Assembly: GCF_024666595.1 (NCBI RefSeq)
Contig: NZ_CP088296.1
Location: 1,178,001-1,242,000 of the forward strand
Direction: 5' to 3'
From: Sphingomonas sp. J315
GTDB taxonomy: Bacteria > Pseudomonadota > Alphaproteobacteria > Sphingomonadales > Sphingomonadaceae
Length of the DNA stretch: 64,000 bases
The notes under the pieces were generated by a model. The model was not told the origin of the DNA and did not search any database. It saw only the letters and a list, made by a program, of their open reading frames with translations. Within the stretch, counting starts at the first letter, position 1; the number at the start of each line of letters is the position of its first letter. The position numbers and the translations under genes are program-made. Positions 54,318 to 61,999 of the stretch are shown here, piece after piece.

Positions 54318-54805
54318 TCGTCCGCGGCGTCGAGATGCGACCGGACATGACCGCTGATCTCGAAGAGAATACGCAGCAGCGCATCGATCTGGTCGGGCGG
54401 ATATTCGGCGAACTTGCCCTGCAGGATCGCGACATAGCGGGCATGCGCTTTCGCCAGCAATGCCTGTCCCGTTTCGGTCAGGCTATAGTCGAGCCGCCGG
54501 CCGTCCGCTGCGCCCCGTTGCCGGACGACCAGTCCTTGCTCGACCAGCCGGTTGAGGTCTCCCGAGATGACGCTGGGCGGCAGGATCATCGCGCGGGCGA
54601 TGGCGCCGGGATTGCCCTGACCTTCCGAAATCCAGCTCATGATCCAGATCCCGCGAGGCCCGAGGCCATGGTCCTGGGCGAAGCGGGCATGGATCGCGCC
54701 CAACGAGGTCGACAGATTGCCGATCGACGCCAGCAATCGCCCGATCGGACCCGATGGAAGACGGGCCTGCAAATGCGCGACAGTCTTGGGCAGGTCCTCG
54801 CTCAT
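54314..54805 (-). CDS. MarR-family transcriptional regulator
   Basis: A 163-residue winged-helix regulator. The recognition region reads NPGAIARAMILPPSVISGDLNRLVEQGLVVRQRGAADGRRLDYSLTETGQALLAKA, with the wing Asp-Gly-Arg-Arg typical of MarR proteins, flanked by dimerisation helices. It is divergent from the tandem Rieske oxygenases. An AT-rich palindrome lies in the 119-bp gap, so it probably represses them and releases on binding an aromatic or acyl-CoA ligand (inference). I start at 54805 (MSEDLPKTVAHLQARLP). Confidence 0.88.
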   Translation of the reverse strand: MSEDLPKTVAHLQARLPSGPIGRLLASIGNLSTSLGAIHARFAQDHGLGPRGIWIMSWISEGQGNPGAIARAMILPPSVISGDLNRLVEQGLVVRQRGAADGRRLDYSLTETGQALLAKAHARYVAILQGKFAEYPPDQIDALLRILFEISGHVRSHLDAADD

Positions 54806-54896
54806 CCGGTCACGCTGCCCGATCCCTCCGGCCGCCGCCATCGCATATGTGGTGGATCGGCACGCAGAGATGAAACCGCGCATCGCGCATGATACT

Positions 54897-54917
54897 TCGA
54901 TTTTCGAATTAAATCGA
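54897..54917. promoter_or_regulatory. MarR operator candidate
   Basis: TCGATTT-TCGAATT-AAATCGA: perfect 7-bp inverted arms around a seven-base centre that itself contains TTCGAA. It lies eight bases before the first Rieske start codon, between that gene and the divergent marR. The size and AT-rich dyad are right for a MarR dimer. Confidence 0.6.
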
Positions 54918-54924
54918 GACGACG

Positions 54925-55935
54925 ATGCTCAAACTCAACATGAAGCCCACCGGCTGGTTTCAGATCGGATGGTCGGCTGAAATCGCACCAGGTCAAGCCG
55001 TGCCCCTGCGCTATTTCGCGCAAGACCTCGTCGCCTTTCGCAACGGTGCCGGCCGCCTGAGCGTGCTGGACGCGCATTGCAAGCATCTGGGCGCTCATCT
55101 CGGCCATGGCGGCAAGGTTCGCGGGGATTGCATCCTATGTCCCTATCATGGCTGGGCGTGGCGCGAAGACGGCAGCAATGCCGACATCCCCCATCAGGAC
55201 AAGCCGACGGGCGCGAAGCTGCGCAGATGGACCACGATCGAACGCCATGGGCTGATTTTCCTTTGGCACGATCCGAGCGGCGAGGGGCCGCGCGACGGGT
55301 GGGAGTTGCCCGACCTGTTCGCCGATTTTCCGGAAAGCCTCGCGGACGAGGCTGACTATTATCCCTGCTATCCGCAAGCGGTGGTCGACCGGCCGGGCGA
55401 GCATATCCATCCACAACTGATGATGGAGAACACGGCAGACTCGGTGCACTTCGTGTTCACCCATGGCGCGCCGGAATATCCGCAGCTTACCGACTGCCGG
55501 ATCGAGGGCAATCGTCTGCACAGCACCATGGCGTTCAAGTCGCCGAAGACCGGAAAGTTCGCCCTGTTCAACCGGGGCATCAAGCCGAATGTCGGCCTCT
55601 CATTCACCTTTTTCGACGGCGACAATGTCCATTATCGCCTGATCCTCACCGCGACGCCGATCGACGACGAAACGGCCCATTTCCGGGTCAGCTACTTCCT
55701 GCCCCGCGATCCGGCATCGCCCGATATGATGCCGCTCAGGTTGCGCGACTTCGCCGCTCATGCCGCGGAGTTGTTCGAAGAGGATGCCCGCATCTGGCGG
55801 CATCAGATCTTCGTCCAGCGCCCCGTCTACGCCCAGCAGGATATCAGGGGCTACACGATGCTGCGCAGCTGGAGCGAACGCTTCTACGAAGGCGAGTCTG
55901 GCACTTCACCGACCCCCTTTGTCGAGACCCTTTGA
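54925..55935 (+). CDS. Rieske non-heme iron oxygenase (KshA-like), copy 1
   Basis: A 336-residue oxygenase alpha component. The Rieske cluster ligands are C52-x-H54 and C72-x2-H75 (HCKHLGAHLG, CPYHGW). The mononuclear iron site is ENTADSVHFVFTH with Asn169, Asp172, His175 and His180, completed by an acidic residue in EEDARIWRHQIF. Size and layout recall 3-ketosteroid 9-alpha-hydroxylase oxygenase (KshA) and related three-component-free enzymes, more than ring-dihydroxylating dioxygenases with small subunits. A polycyclic or terpenoid substrate is plausible. No dedicated reductase is nearby. It lies 25 bases before its paralogue. Confidence 0.9.
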   Translation: MLKLNMKPTGWFQIGWSAEIAPGQAVPLRYFAQDLVAFRNGAGRLSVLDAHCKHLGAHLGHGGKVRGDCILCPYHGWAWREDGSNADIPHQDKPTGAKLRRWTTIERHGLIFLWHDPSGEGPRDGWELPDLFADFPESLADEADYYPCYPQAVVDRPGEHIHPQLMMENTADSVHFVFTHGAPEYPQLTDCRIEGNRLHSTMAFKSPKTGKFALFNRGIKPNVGLSFTFFDGDNVHYRLILTATPIDDETAHFRVSYFLPRDPASPDMMPLRLRDFAAHAAELFEEDARIWRHQIFVQRPVYAQQDIRGYTMLRSWSERFYEGESGTSPTPFVETL

Positions 55936-55960
55936 CAATCGCTACACCGAAGGACGATCG

Positions 55961-56965
55961 ATGCTGAAACTGAGCATGAAACCGACAGGCTGGTTCCAGA
56001 TCGGCTGGAGCGCGCAGATCGCTCCGGGCGGCGTGGTCCCGATGCGCTATTTCGGCGCGGACATGGTGGCGTTTCGCGACGAAGCTGGCGACCTTGCTGT
56101 GATGGATGCGCACTGCAAGCATCTCGGTGCGCATCTCGGCTATGGCGGCAAGGTGAAAAATGGCTGCGTCGTCTGCCCCTATCATGGCTGGATGTGGGAC
56201 AAAGACGGCCGGAACGCCCAGATCCCTTATCAGGACAAGCCGACCGGCGCGAGGTTACGCACCCGCCACATCATCGAGCGGCACGGGTTGATCTTCATGT
56301 GGCACGATCCAGCCGGCGGGCCACCGCGCGAAGGCTGGGAGCTACCCGACCTGTTCGCCGATTTCGATCTCCCCGGAAGCGAGGCAGACTGCTATCCCTG
56401 CTATCCGCAAGCGATCGTCGACAAGCCTTCCGAACCGATCCACCCGCAACTCATCCAGGAGAATGCGGCCGATTCGATGCACTTCCGCTTCACGCATGGC
56501 GCGCCGGAAGACCCTGAGCTCCTGTGGTTCGAGACGCCCGGCACGCGGTGGCGCTCGCGCATGGGATTCAAATCGGCAAAGACCAAGCAGGTGGCAATGA
56601 CACTGCATACGCTCAACATGGGGCCGGGGTTGTCCTTCGCTGCATTCGATGGACGCAATCCCTATCGCCTGATCCTGACAGCGACGCCGGTAGACGATGC
56701 CGTGTCGGACCTTCGGGTCAGCTATTTCCTGCCCCGCGACCCTGCGTCCCCCGACGTGATGCCCCAGGCGAAACGTGATTTCGCGCACCATACGATCGAG
56801 TTGTTCGAGGAGGATGCGCGCATCTGGCGGCATCAGGTCTTCGTTCAGCGCCCGGTGTTCGCGAAACAGGACATTGCCGGCTATATGGCGCTGCGCAAAT
56901 GGGGCGAACAATTCTATGAAGCGCCCGAGGGCACGACACCGACCCGCGCGGTGGTCGAGCTATAG
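55961..56965 (+). CDS. Rieske non-heme iron oxygenase (KshA-like), copy 2
   Basis: A 334-residue paralogue of the preceding gene; by eye about 59 of the first 80 residues are identical (MLKLSMKPTGWFQIGWSAQI start). Cluster ligands C52, H54, C72, H75 and the iron site ENAADSMHFRFTH are kept. Variation is concentrated in the region after residue 180 (DPELLWFETPG, KQVAMTLHTLNMGPGLSFAAF), where substrate contacts are expected. Two genes with intact active sites suggest duplication and divergence to handle different intermediates, or a hetero-oligomer. ATG at 55961 after AAGGACGATCG. Confidence 0.9.
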   Translation: MLKLSMKPTGWFQIGWSAQIAPGGVVPMRYFGADMVAFRDEAGDLAVMDAHCKHLGAHLGYGGKVKNGCVVCPYHGWMWDKDGRNAQIPYQDKPTGARLRTRHIIERHGLIFMWHDPAGGPPREGWELPDLFADFDLPGSEADCYPCYPQAIVDKPSEPIHPQLIQENAADSMHFRFTHGAPEDPELLWFETPGTRWRSRMGFKSAKTKQVAMTLHTLNMGPGLSFAAFDGRNPYRLILTATPVDDAVSDLRVSYFLPRDPASPDVMPQAKRDFAHHTIELFEEDARIWRHQVFVQRPVFAKQDIAGYMALRKWGEQFYEAPEGTTPTRAVVEL

Positions 56966-56986
56966 CCCGGCCACCGCCTCGCCTCG

Positions 56987-57771
56987 TCAGAACAGCGACT
57001 TGTGCTTGCCGCCGTCCACGCCGATCCAGTTGCCGCTGATATAGCCGGCGAGGTCGGAGCATAGATAGGCGATGGTCGATGCGATCTCTTCCGGCCGGCC
57101 GACACGACCCGCCGGAATCAGATCATGCAGGAATTCGCCGACCTTGTCGGGCGTCACGCCCATCTTCTTCTCGAGATAGTCGTACATATTGGCGGTGCCG
57201 ATCCAGCCCGGCCCGACAGTGTTGCAGGTAATGCCGTACTTTGCCACTTCGTCCGACAGCGTCTTGACGAAACCGACGGCAGCGGGCCGCGTCGTGTTCG
57301 CGAGCATATGGTGGATGTTGCCGACGGGTTCCTTCGCGGTACCCGATCCGACCGCGACGAACCGGCCCCAGCCCTTGGTCTTCATCGCCGGAATGACCTC
57401 GCGCGCCAGATAGACCACCGACATTGCATAGACGATGAAGAAGCGTTCGAAATCCTCATCCTTCACATCGTCGAAGTCGCCGGCGATATTCTCCATGACG
57501 CAGCTGATCGCGATGTCGGGATCGCCGAATTGCGCACGCACCGCAGCTACGGCGTCGCGTACGCCGCTGCGTGTCGTCAGGTCAGCGGAATAACCCATCG
57601 CGGTACCGCCCCGGCTGCGGATCTGAGCGACCGTATCGTCGATCGGCCCTTGCGTGCGGGCGACGATCGCCACCTTCGCTCCTTCGTCGGCCAGCATCAG
57701 CGCGGCCTCGCGCACCATGCCCTTGCTCCCCCCGACACGAACGCAACCTTGTCCCGGATACCGAAATCCAT
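56987..57771 (-). pseudogene. SDR-family protein with atypical active site, frameshifted as sequenced
   Basis: From the ATG at 57771 (MDFGIRDKVAFVSGG) the frame breaks within seven residues of the nucleotide loop. It resumes one frame away at MVREAALMLADEGAKVAIVAR. Adding one base to the C6 run at 57728-57733 restores VSGGSKGMVREAA, so a homopolymer miscall is likely. The protein (about 260 residues) has YSADLTTRSG, IAISCVMENIAGDF instead of the NNAG loop, and HHMLANTTRPAAVGFVKTL in place of YxxxK. It belongs to an SDR branch with non-canonical catalytic residues. It converges on the second Rieske gene, with a 21-base gap. Confidence 0.8.
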
Positions 57772-57904
57772 CGCCTCTCTCCCTTGAACCAGTGGCCCAA
57801 AGGATCGCCAGTCGCGGATATTTCGCAACGCGTTGAAGCTAACGATCACAGCCGCGATCCGCTGGACAGTTGGTCGGTGCTATCGAGGGTCCAAGGAGAG
57901 CGCG

Positions 57905-58669
57905 ATGGCAGACAGGATGTTGGAGGGCCGCCGGATCATCGTGACGGGCGGAGCGAGCGGTATGGGCGAAGGGCTGGTCCGCGCCCTGCCTGCGATGGGC
58001 GCGCGCGTCGTGTCGCTCGACCTCAACGCCGATGCCGGGGCACGGGTCGCCGGAGAAGCGGGCGCGAGATTCCTTGCGGTCGACGTGACGGACAAGGCCT
58101 CGGTCGATGCTGCGACGAACCAAGCCGTCGCTGCGCTGGATGGGCTGGACGTGCTGATCCATGCCGCGGGAATAGCGCCCGGCGCGCCTGCCGAATCGAT
58201 CCCGCCGGCGCAATGGCTTGAAGCCATCGCCGTCAACGCGACCGGCACTTTCCTGATCAATCAGGCGGTGTTCCCGCACCTCAAGGATCGGGGCGGCGCG
58301 ATCATCAACTTCGCATCGGCGGCTGGGATCAAGGGCTATCCGGGCAAGGCAGCCTATGCCGCCGCCAAGGGGGCCGTCGTCGCCTGGGTGCGCTCAATCG
58401 CCAGCGAATGGGGCCGCTACAATATCCGCGTCAACGCCATCGCGCCCACCATCTGGACACCGATGTACGACAAGACCCGAAGCAGCATGAGCACCGACCA
58501 GCTTGCTGCCCATGATGCCGCCCTCAAGATCGCGATCCCGATCGGCGGCAAGCTCGGCGATATCGGGCGCGACCTGGTGCCGGTGGTCGCGTTCCTGGCT
58601 TCAGACGGCGCGCATTTCATGACCGGACAGATCATTCCCGTCGATGGCGGGGCCTTGATGATGCGATAA
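57905..58669 (+). CDS. SDR-family oxidoreductase
   Basis: A 254-residue classical SDR: IIVTGGASGMGEGLVRAL, LAVDVTDK, HAAGIAPGAPAESI, IINFASAAGIKG, the catalytic KAAYAAAKGAVVAWVRS and MTGQIIPVDGGALMM. Active-site residues are complete. The ATG at 57905 follows AAGGAGAGCG; an in-frame ATG at 57833 is less likely. It is followed by the cupin gene at 17 bases, and divergent from the atypical SDR. Probably acts on a hydroxylated intermediate of the Rieske-initiated pathway (inference). Confidence 0.87.
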   Translation: MADRMLEGRRIIVTGGASGMGEGLVRALPAMGARVVSLDLNADAGARVAGEAGARFLAVDVTDKASVDAATNQAVAALDGLDVLIHAAGIAPGAPAESIPPAQWLEAIAVNATGTFLINQAVFPHLKDRGGAIINFASAAGIKGYPGKAAYAAAKGAVVAWVRSIASEWGRYNIRVNAIAPTIWTPMYDKTRSSMSTDQLAAHDAALKIAIPIGGKLGDIGRDLVPVVAFLASDGAHFMTGQIIPVDGGALMMR

Positions 58670-58686
58670 CAGACGGGAGAGCGAAG

Positions 58687-59172
58687 ATGCTGGGCGCACC
58701 GCGGATCAAACATATCGACGAGGTTTACGAGCAGGAGGTGGTTCGCATCGAGTTTGCGGACGGGCGAACGGCTTCGATCTATGAACGCTTCCTCGAATCG
58801 ATGCCGCGTTACTTCGCATTCTACAATCGATGGGAGCCGGGGATGATCTCGCTCACCCATGGGCACCAGGGCGATCACACCGTGTTCGTGCTCGAGGGCG
58901 AAGTGACGGTCGGCGACCGGCGATGCCACAAGGGCACGCACATCTTCCTGATGCATGGCGACCGTTTCGGCCCCTGGGTCGCCGGGCCGGACGGCTGCGA
59001 ATTGCTCGGTGTGATCGCCGGTAGTGGTGAGGCATTCTGGTCGGAACAGGACATGGCCGACTATCTGGCGCTGCTGGAGAAAAATGGCGCGAAGCAGGGC
59101 ATCGTGCCGGCGCTCAAGAACCGCGAACCGTGGAAAGCGAAGGGAAACCCGCTGCCTGGCCCGGTCAGCTAA
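58687..59172 (+). CDS. Cupin-domain protein
   Basis: A 161-residue single-domain cupin. The metal motif reads GMISLTHGHQGDHTVFVLEGEVTVGDRRCHKG. HxH is present, with another His four residues on, but the usual Glu of the first cupin motif is absent, giving a three-His set. HIFLMHGDRFGPWVAG follows as the second motif with another His. Such cupins include Fe(II) dioxygenases and isomerases; activity unknown. It overlaps the convergent SnoaL-like gene by eight bases. It is different from the cupin at 46983. Confidence 0.72.
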   Translation: MLGAPRIKHIDEVYEQEVVRIEFADGRTASIYERFLESMPRYFAFYNRWEPGMISLTHGHQGDHTVFVLEGEVTVGDRRCHKGTHIFLMHGDRFGPWVAGPDGCELLGVIAGSGEAFWSEQDMADYLALLEKNGAKQGIVPALKNREPWKAKGNPLPGPVS

Positions 59173-59650
59173 GCGCGCTCTGCGGCCCCGCCGGCCCGGT
59201 GAAAGCCGGATTGGGGTAGGAGCGACCGTCCGCCTCGATCCGTCCCCGGAAGAAAGGCACGAAGGTCCGGTGCGCGAACCGCCAGCCATCGGCTGTGCGC
59301 ACCAACCGGTCCTGATAGCTGCCGAAGCAGCAGGATAGACGGTCTTCACCCTTGCGCTGAAGCAGCTCGGTGACGGTCCAGCTTGCGGTTGCGCTATCGC
59401 CGTCGACCGAGATGATTCCTGCGCCGCAATTCTGATTGAGAAAGGCGAGCGGCTCCAGCGTCAGGATCAGTGCCTCCGCGATCGCGGCGCGCCCGACAAT
59501 GCCGGGCTTGGAGAAGGCGGTGAGAACGCCGTCTTCGGCATAGGTTGCTGCCGCCGCGGCCCCGTCGAGCCGCATCACCGCATGACTGTACGCCGCGGCC
59601 AGCCGCTGGATCTCGATCTCGTCGATCAGCCGGCGTTCAAGCAGCATCAC
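59165..59650 (-). CDS. SnoaL/NTF2-like protein
   Basis: A 161-residue NTF2-fold protein: RLIDEIEIQRLAAAYSHAVMRLDGAAAAATYAEDGVLTAF, GRAAIAEALILTLEPLAFLNQNCGAGIISVDGDSATASWTVTELL and RLVRTADGWRFAHRTFVPFFRG. The family includes steroid delta-isomerase-like and dehydratase-like enzymes. Here it begins within the last codons of the MaoC gene (four-base overlap), so it is translated with the hydratase-aldolase operon and may catalyse an isomerisation of the same acyl-CoA. No specific catalytic residue can be named. Confidence 0.75.
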   Translation of the reverse strand: MMLLERRLIDEIEIQRLAAAYSHAVMRLDGAAAAATYAEDGVLTAFSKPGIVGRAAIAEALILTLEPLAFLNQNCGAGIISVDGDSATASWTVTELLQRKGEDRLSCCFGSYQDRLVRTADGWRFAHRTFVPFFRGRIEADGRSYPNPAFTGPAGPQSALS

Positions 59651-60486
59651 GACAATATTGCCCGCCCCCGATCGAGCACGACCTTGTCGCCGACGCGCGC
59701 CCGAAACGCGACCGCGCCATCCTCATCCCACAGATCGACCGCGATCGTCTCGCCCGGCAGCACCGGCTTGGAGAAGCGCGCTTCGAACGAGGTGATCGCC
59801 CGTTCGGGGAATGTCTTCGCGACCGCGACCGCAGCGACGCCATAGGTGGCCAGCCCGTGCAGGATCGGGCGTGGGAAGCCCGCCTTGGCGGCGAAAGCCG
59901 GCTCGGCGTGGAGGGGATTGCGATCGTTGTTGAGGCGATAGATCAACGCCATGTTCGGATCGGTCGGCATCTCGACCGAGCGGTCGGCGGCGCGATCGGG
60001 CACCGGTTCAAAGACATGCGACTCGCCCTGAGGTCCGCCAAAGCCGCCATCAGCGCGGCAGAAGACGCTCGATTCGCTGCGCGCGATCAACGCTCCGGTC
60101 GCCTTGTCGATGGTCTCGCGCACCAGATCCATGACCGCGCCCTTGTCACCCTTGTCCCAGATGCCGGTCACGCGGTTGGTGGTGATCACCGTCGCGCCAA
60201 CCGGCAGGTCGCGAAGCGTCGTCAGCCGCTGCGCGCCATGGACGACCATCGTTCGGGTAATCCCGGTTTCGGGATCGGTCATCCAGTTGCCGGGGTGGCC
60301 GATGACGATGGGCATGGTCGGAAAGACCTTCAGGTCCTTCTCGAACACATAGCGCAAGTCCCATGGATCCATCGGATCGCGGCCGAGGCCGATCGACAGC
60401 GCATAGAACATGACATCGCGGTCGGTGACCACCGATTCGACCGGCGCGAATTCGCGCGAAAGGATATAGTCGGCGTTGAGCGGCAT
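59647..60486 (-). CDS. MaoC-like (R)-enoyl-CoA hydratase, hydratase-2 type
   Basis: A 279-residue double-hotdog protein. The N-terminal hotdog (RDVMFYALSIGLGRDPMDPWDLRYVFEKDLKVFPTMPIVI) is typical of hydratase-2. The C-terminal hotdog has the hydratase-2 motif YRLNNDRNPLHAEPAFAAKAGFPRPILHGLATYG with catalytic Asp and His. It hydrates trans-2-enoyl-CoA to (3R)-hydroxyacyl-CoA, the product cleaved by a retro-aldolase in steroid and terpenoid side-chain pathways. The ATG at 60486 overlaps the thiolase-fold gene stop by one base (TGATG). Confidence 0.9.
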   Translation of the reverse strand: MPLNADYILSREFAPVESVVTDRDVMFYALSIGLGRDPMDPWDLRYVFEKDLKVFPTMPIVIGHPGNWMTDPETGITRTMVVHGAQRLTTLRDLPVGATVITTNRVTGIWDKGDKGAVMDLVRETIDKATGALIARSESSVFCRADGGFGGPQGESHVFEPVPDRAADRSVEMPTDPNMALIYRLNNDRNPLHAEPAFAAKAGFPRPILHGLATYGVAAVAVAKTFPERAITSFEARFSKPVLPGETIAVDLWDEDGAVAFRARVGDKVVLDRGRAILS

Positions 60487-61637
60487 CAGAGTGTCTCCGT
60501 TGTGCCGAAGATCGTGACCGACTGGCTGGAAAGCGTGCCGCCATTGCCGTGCGCCAGCGCGAGCTTCGCGTCCGCCACTTGCCGGGTGCCCGCCTGACCG
60601 CGCAATTGGGTCACCGCCTCGACCATTGTGAACAGACCGTACATGCCGGGATGGACACAGCTCAGGCCGCCGCCATTGGTGTTGACCGGCAGCCGGCCTC
60701 CCGGCGCGATCCCGCCATCGGCGACGAACCGTCCGCCCTCCCCCTTCGGACAAAATCCCAGATCTTCGAGGAACAGGATCGTGTTGATCGTGAAGGCATC
60801 ATAGAGTTCGACGATGTCAATGTCCGAAGGCTTCACGCCGGCCTGTTCATAGGCCCGCGCGCCGGCTTCCGATGCTGCAGTCACGGTCAGGTCGGTTGCT
60901 TCGGAGATGTTCTTGAACCAGGTCGCCGACGCCGCGCCCAGCAGATAGACGGGGGGCTGGGGCAAGTCTCTTGCCCGGTCGGCGCGTGTCATCACGATCG
61001 CCGCGGCGCCGTCGGTAACGAGGCAGCAATCGCGCACCGTCAGCGGATCGGATACCATCCGCGCGGCCAGCACGTCTTCGATCGTCAGCGAATCGCGCGC
61101 GAATGCATCCGGGTTCAGTTGCGCCCATTTGCGTGCGGCTACCGCAACCTCGGCCAGATGCTCGCGCGTCGTGCCATATTCATGCATGTGCCGCGCGGCG
61201 GCGAGCGCGTAGCTGCTCGGCGGATTGCGCGGCTTGTAGGTCTGCTCGTAGGGAAAGGGGGCCGCGCCACTCGACACCAAGCCGCCCGATGCCGACCGCT
61301 GGTTGCTGCCATAGGCAATCAGGACCGCGTCGCACAGGCCCGCCTCGAGCGCGAGCGCTGCCCACATCGCATGGATCTGGAACGCCGATCCGCCGGTGCG
61401 CGTCGATTCCACTATTTTGGGCCGGATGCCCAGATATTCAGGAACGGACATCGCGCAGAACGGGTCCTGCGGCAGCATCGCAAAGACGCCATCAATGTCC
61501 GAAGGCTTCAGACCCGCATCGGCGATGGCGCCGAGCGATGCCTTGGCCAGCAGTTCGGCCGCCGTATAGCCCGGTGCCGATCCCATACCGAAGGTGGCGC
61601 TGCCCACCACCGCTGTCCTGCCGCGTGGAAAGCTCAT
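60486..61637 (-). CDS. Thiolase-fold lipid-transfer-like protein, Ltp2-type aldolase candidate
   Basis: A 383-residue SCPx/thiolase-like protein. Where thiolases have the nucleophilic Cys, this one reads ESTRTGGSAFQIHAMW (about residues 77-92) with no Cys. Later blocks VTDGAAAIVMTRAD, VELYDAFTINTILFLEDLGFC, NTNGGGLSCVHPGMYG and LAHGNGGTLSSQSVTIF are those of the thiolase-like partners of DUF35 proteins. Ltp2-type proteins lacking Cys act, with a DUF35 partner, as retro-aldolases that release a short acyl-CoA or ketone from a 3-hydroxyacyl-CoA. The coupled DUF35 gene and the MaoC hydratase support that role. Thiolase activity is unlikely. Confidence 0.83.
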   Translation of the reverse strand: MSFPRGRTAVVGSATFGMGSAPGYTAAELLAKASLGAIADAGLKPSDIDGVFAMLPQDPFCAMSVPEYLGIRPKIVESTRTGGSAFQIHAMWAALALEAGLCDAVLIAYGSNQRSASGGLVSSGAAPFPYEQTYKPRNPPSSYALAAARHMHEYGTTREHLAEVAVAARKWAQLNPDAFARDSLTIEDVLAARMVSDPLTVRDCCLVTDGAAAIVMTRADRARDLPQPPVYLLGAASATWFKNISEATDLTVTAASEAGARAYEQAGVKPSDIDIVELYDAFTINTILFLEDLGFCPKGEGGRFVADGGIAPGGRLPVNTNGGGLSCVHPGMYGLFTMVEAVTQLRGQAGTRQVADAKLALAHGNGGTLSSQSVTIFGTTETL

Positions 61638-61999
61638 GCGCCTGCCTCCGTGAACAGGATTGCGGGCTTGCCGTCGATCTCACCGACCTTCGCCTTCACC
61701 TTCAGCCCGATTTGCACGGCTGCCGGGTCGATATCGACGACGCGGCCCATCATCCGTACCCCCTCGGCCAGGTCGATCAGCGCGACATTATAGTCTTCGG
61801 CAGGCGGTTTGCTGCGAACCACCGTGGTCGAATAGACGGTTCCGTCCCCCGACGCTTCCACCCATTCGAGGTCTGTCTCGCCCGTTCCCGGCACAGCGAC
61901 GCGCGGAAAGAAGACATAGGTCCCGCTCTCCTTCGCGCGCTGGAGCATGAAGCGCCCTTGGGCGAGAAACGCGAGATATTGTTCTTCGGGCTGCATCAA
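61634..61999 (-). CDS. DUF35 OB-fold protein without zinc ribbon
   Basis: A 121-residue acyl-CoA-binding OB-fold protein, partner of thiolase-fold enzymes. The N-terminal segment that normally carries CxxC-CxxC reads LQRAKESGTYVFFPR then VAVPGTGETDLEW: the spacing is kept but every zinc Cys is gone. The OB-fold DLEWVEASGDGTVYSTTVVR and YNVALIDLAEGVRMMGRVVDID is intact. It overlaps the aldolase start by four bases, so the two subunits are co-translated, as with Ltp2-ChsH2-type complexes. The fold and acyl-CoA binding should survive without zinc (inference). Confidence 0.83.
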   Translation of the reverse strand: MMQPEEQYLAFLAQGRFMLQRAKESGTYVFFPRVAVPGTGETDLEWVEASGDGTVYSTTVVRSKPPAEDYNVALIDLAEGVRMMGRVVDIDPAAVQIGLKVKAKVGEIDGKPAILFTEAGA

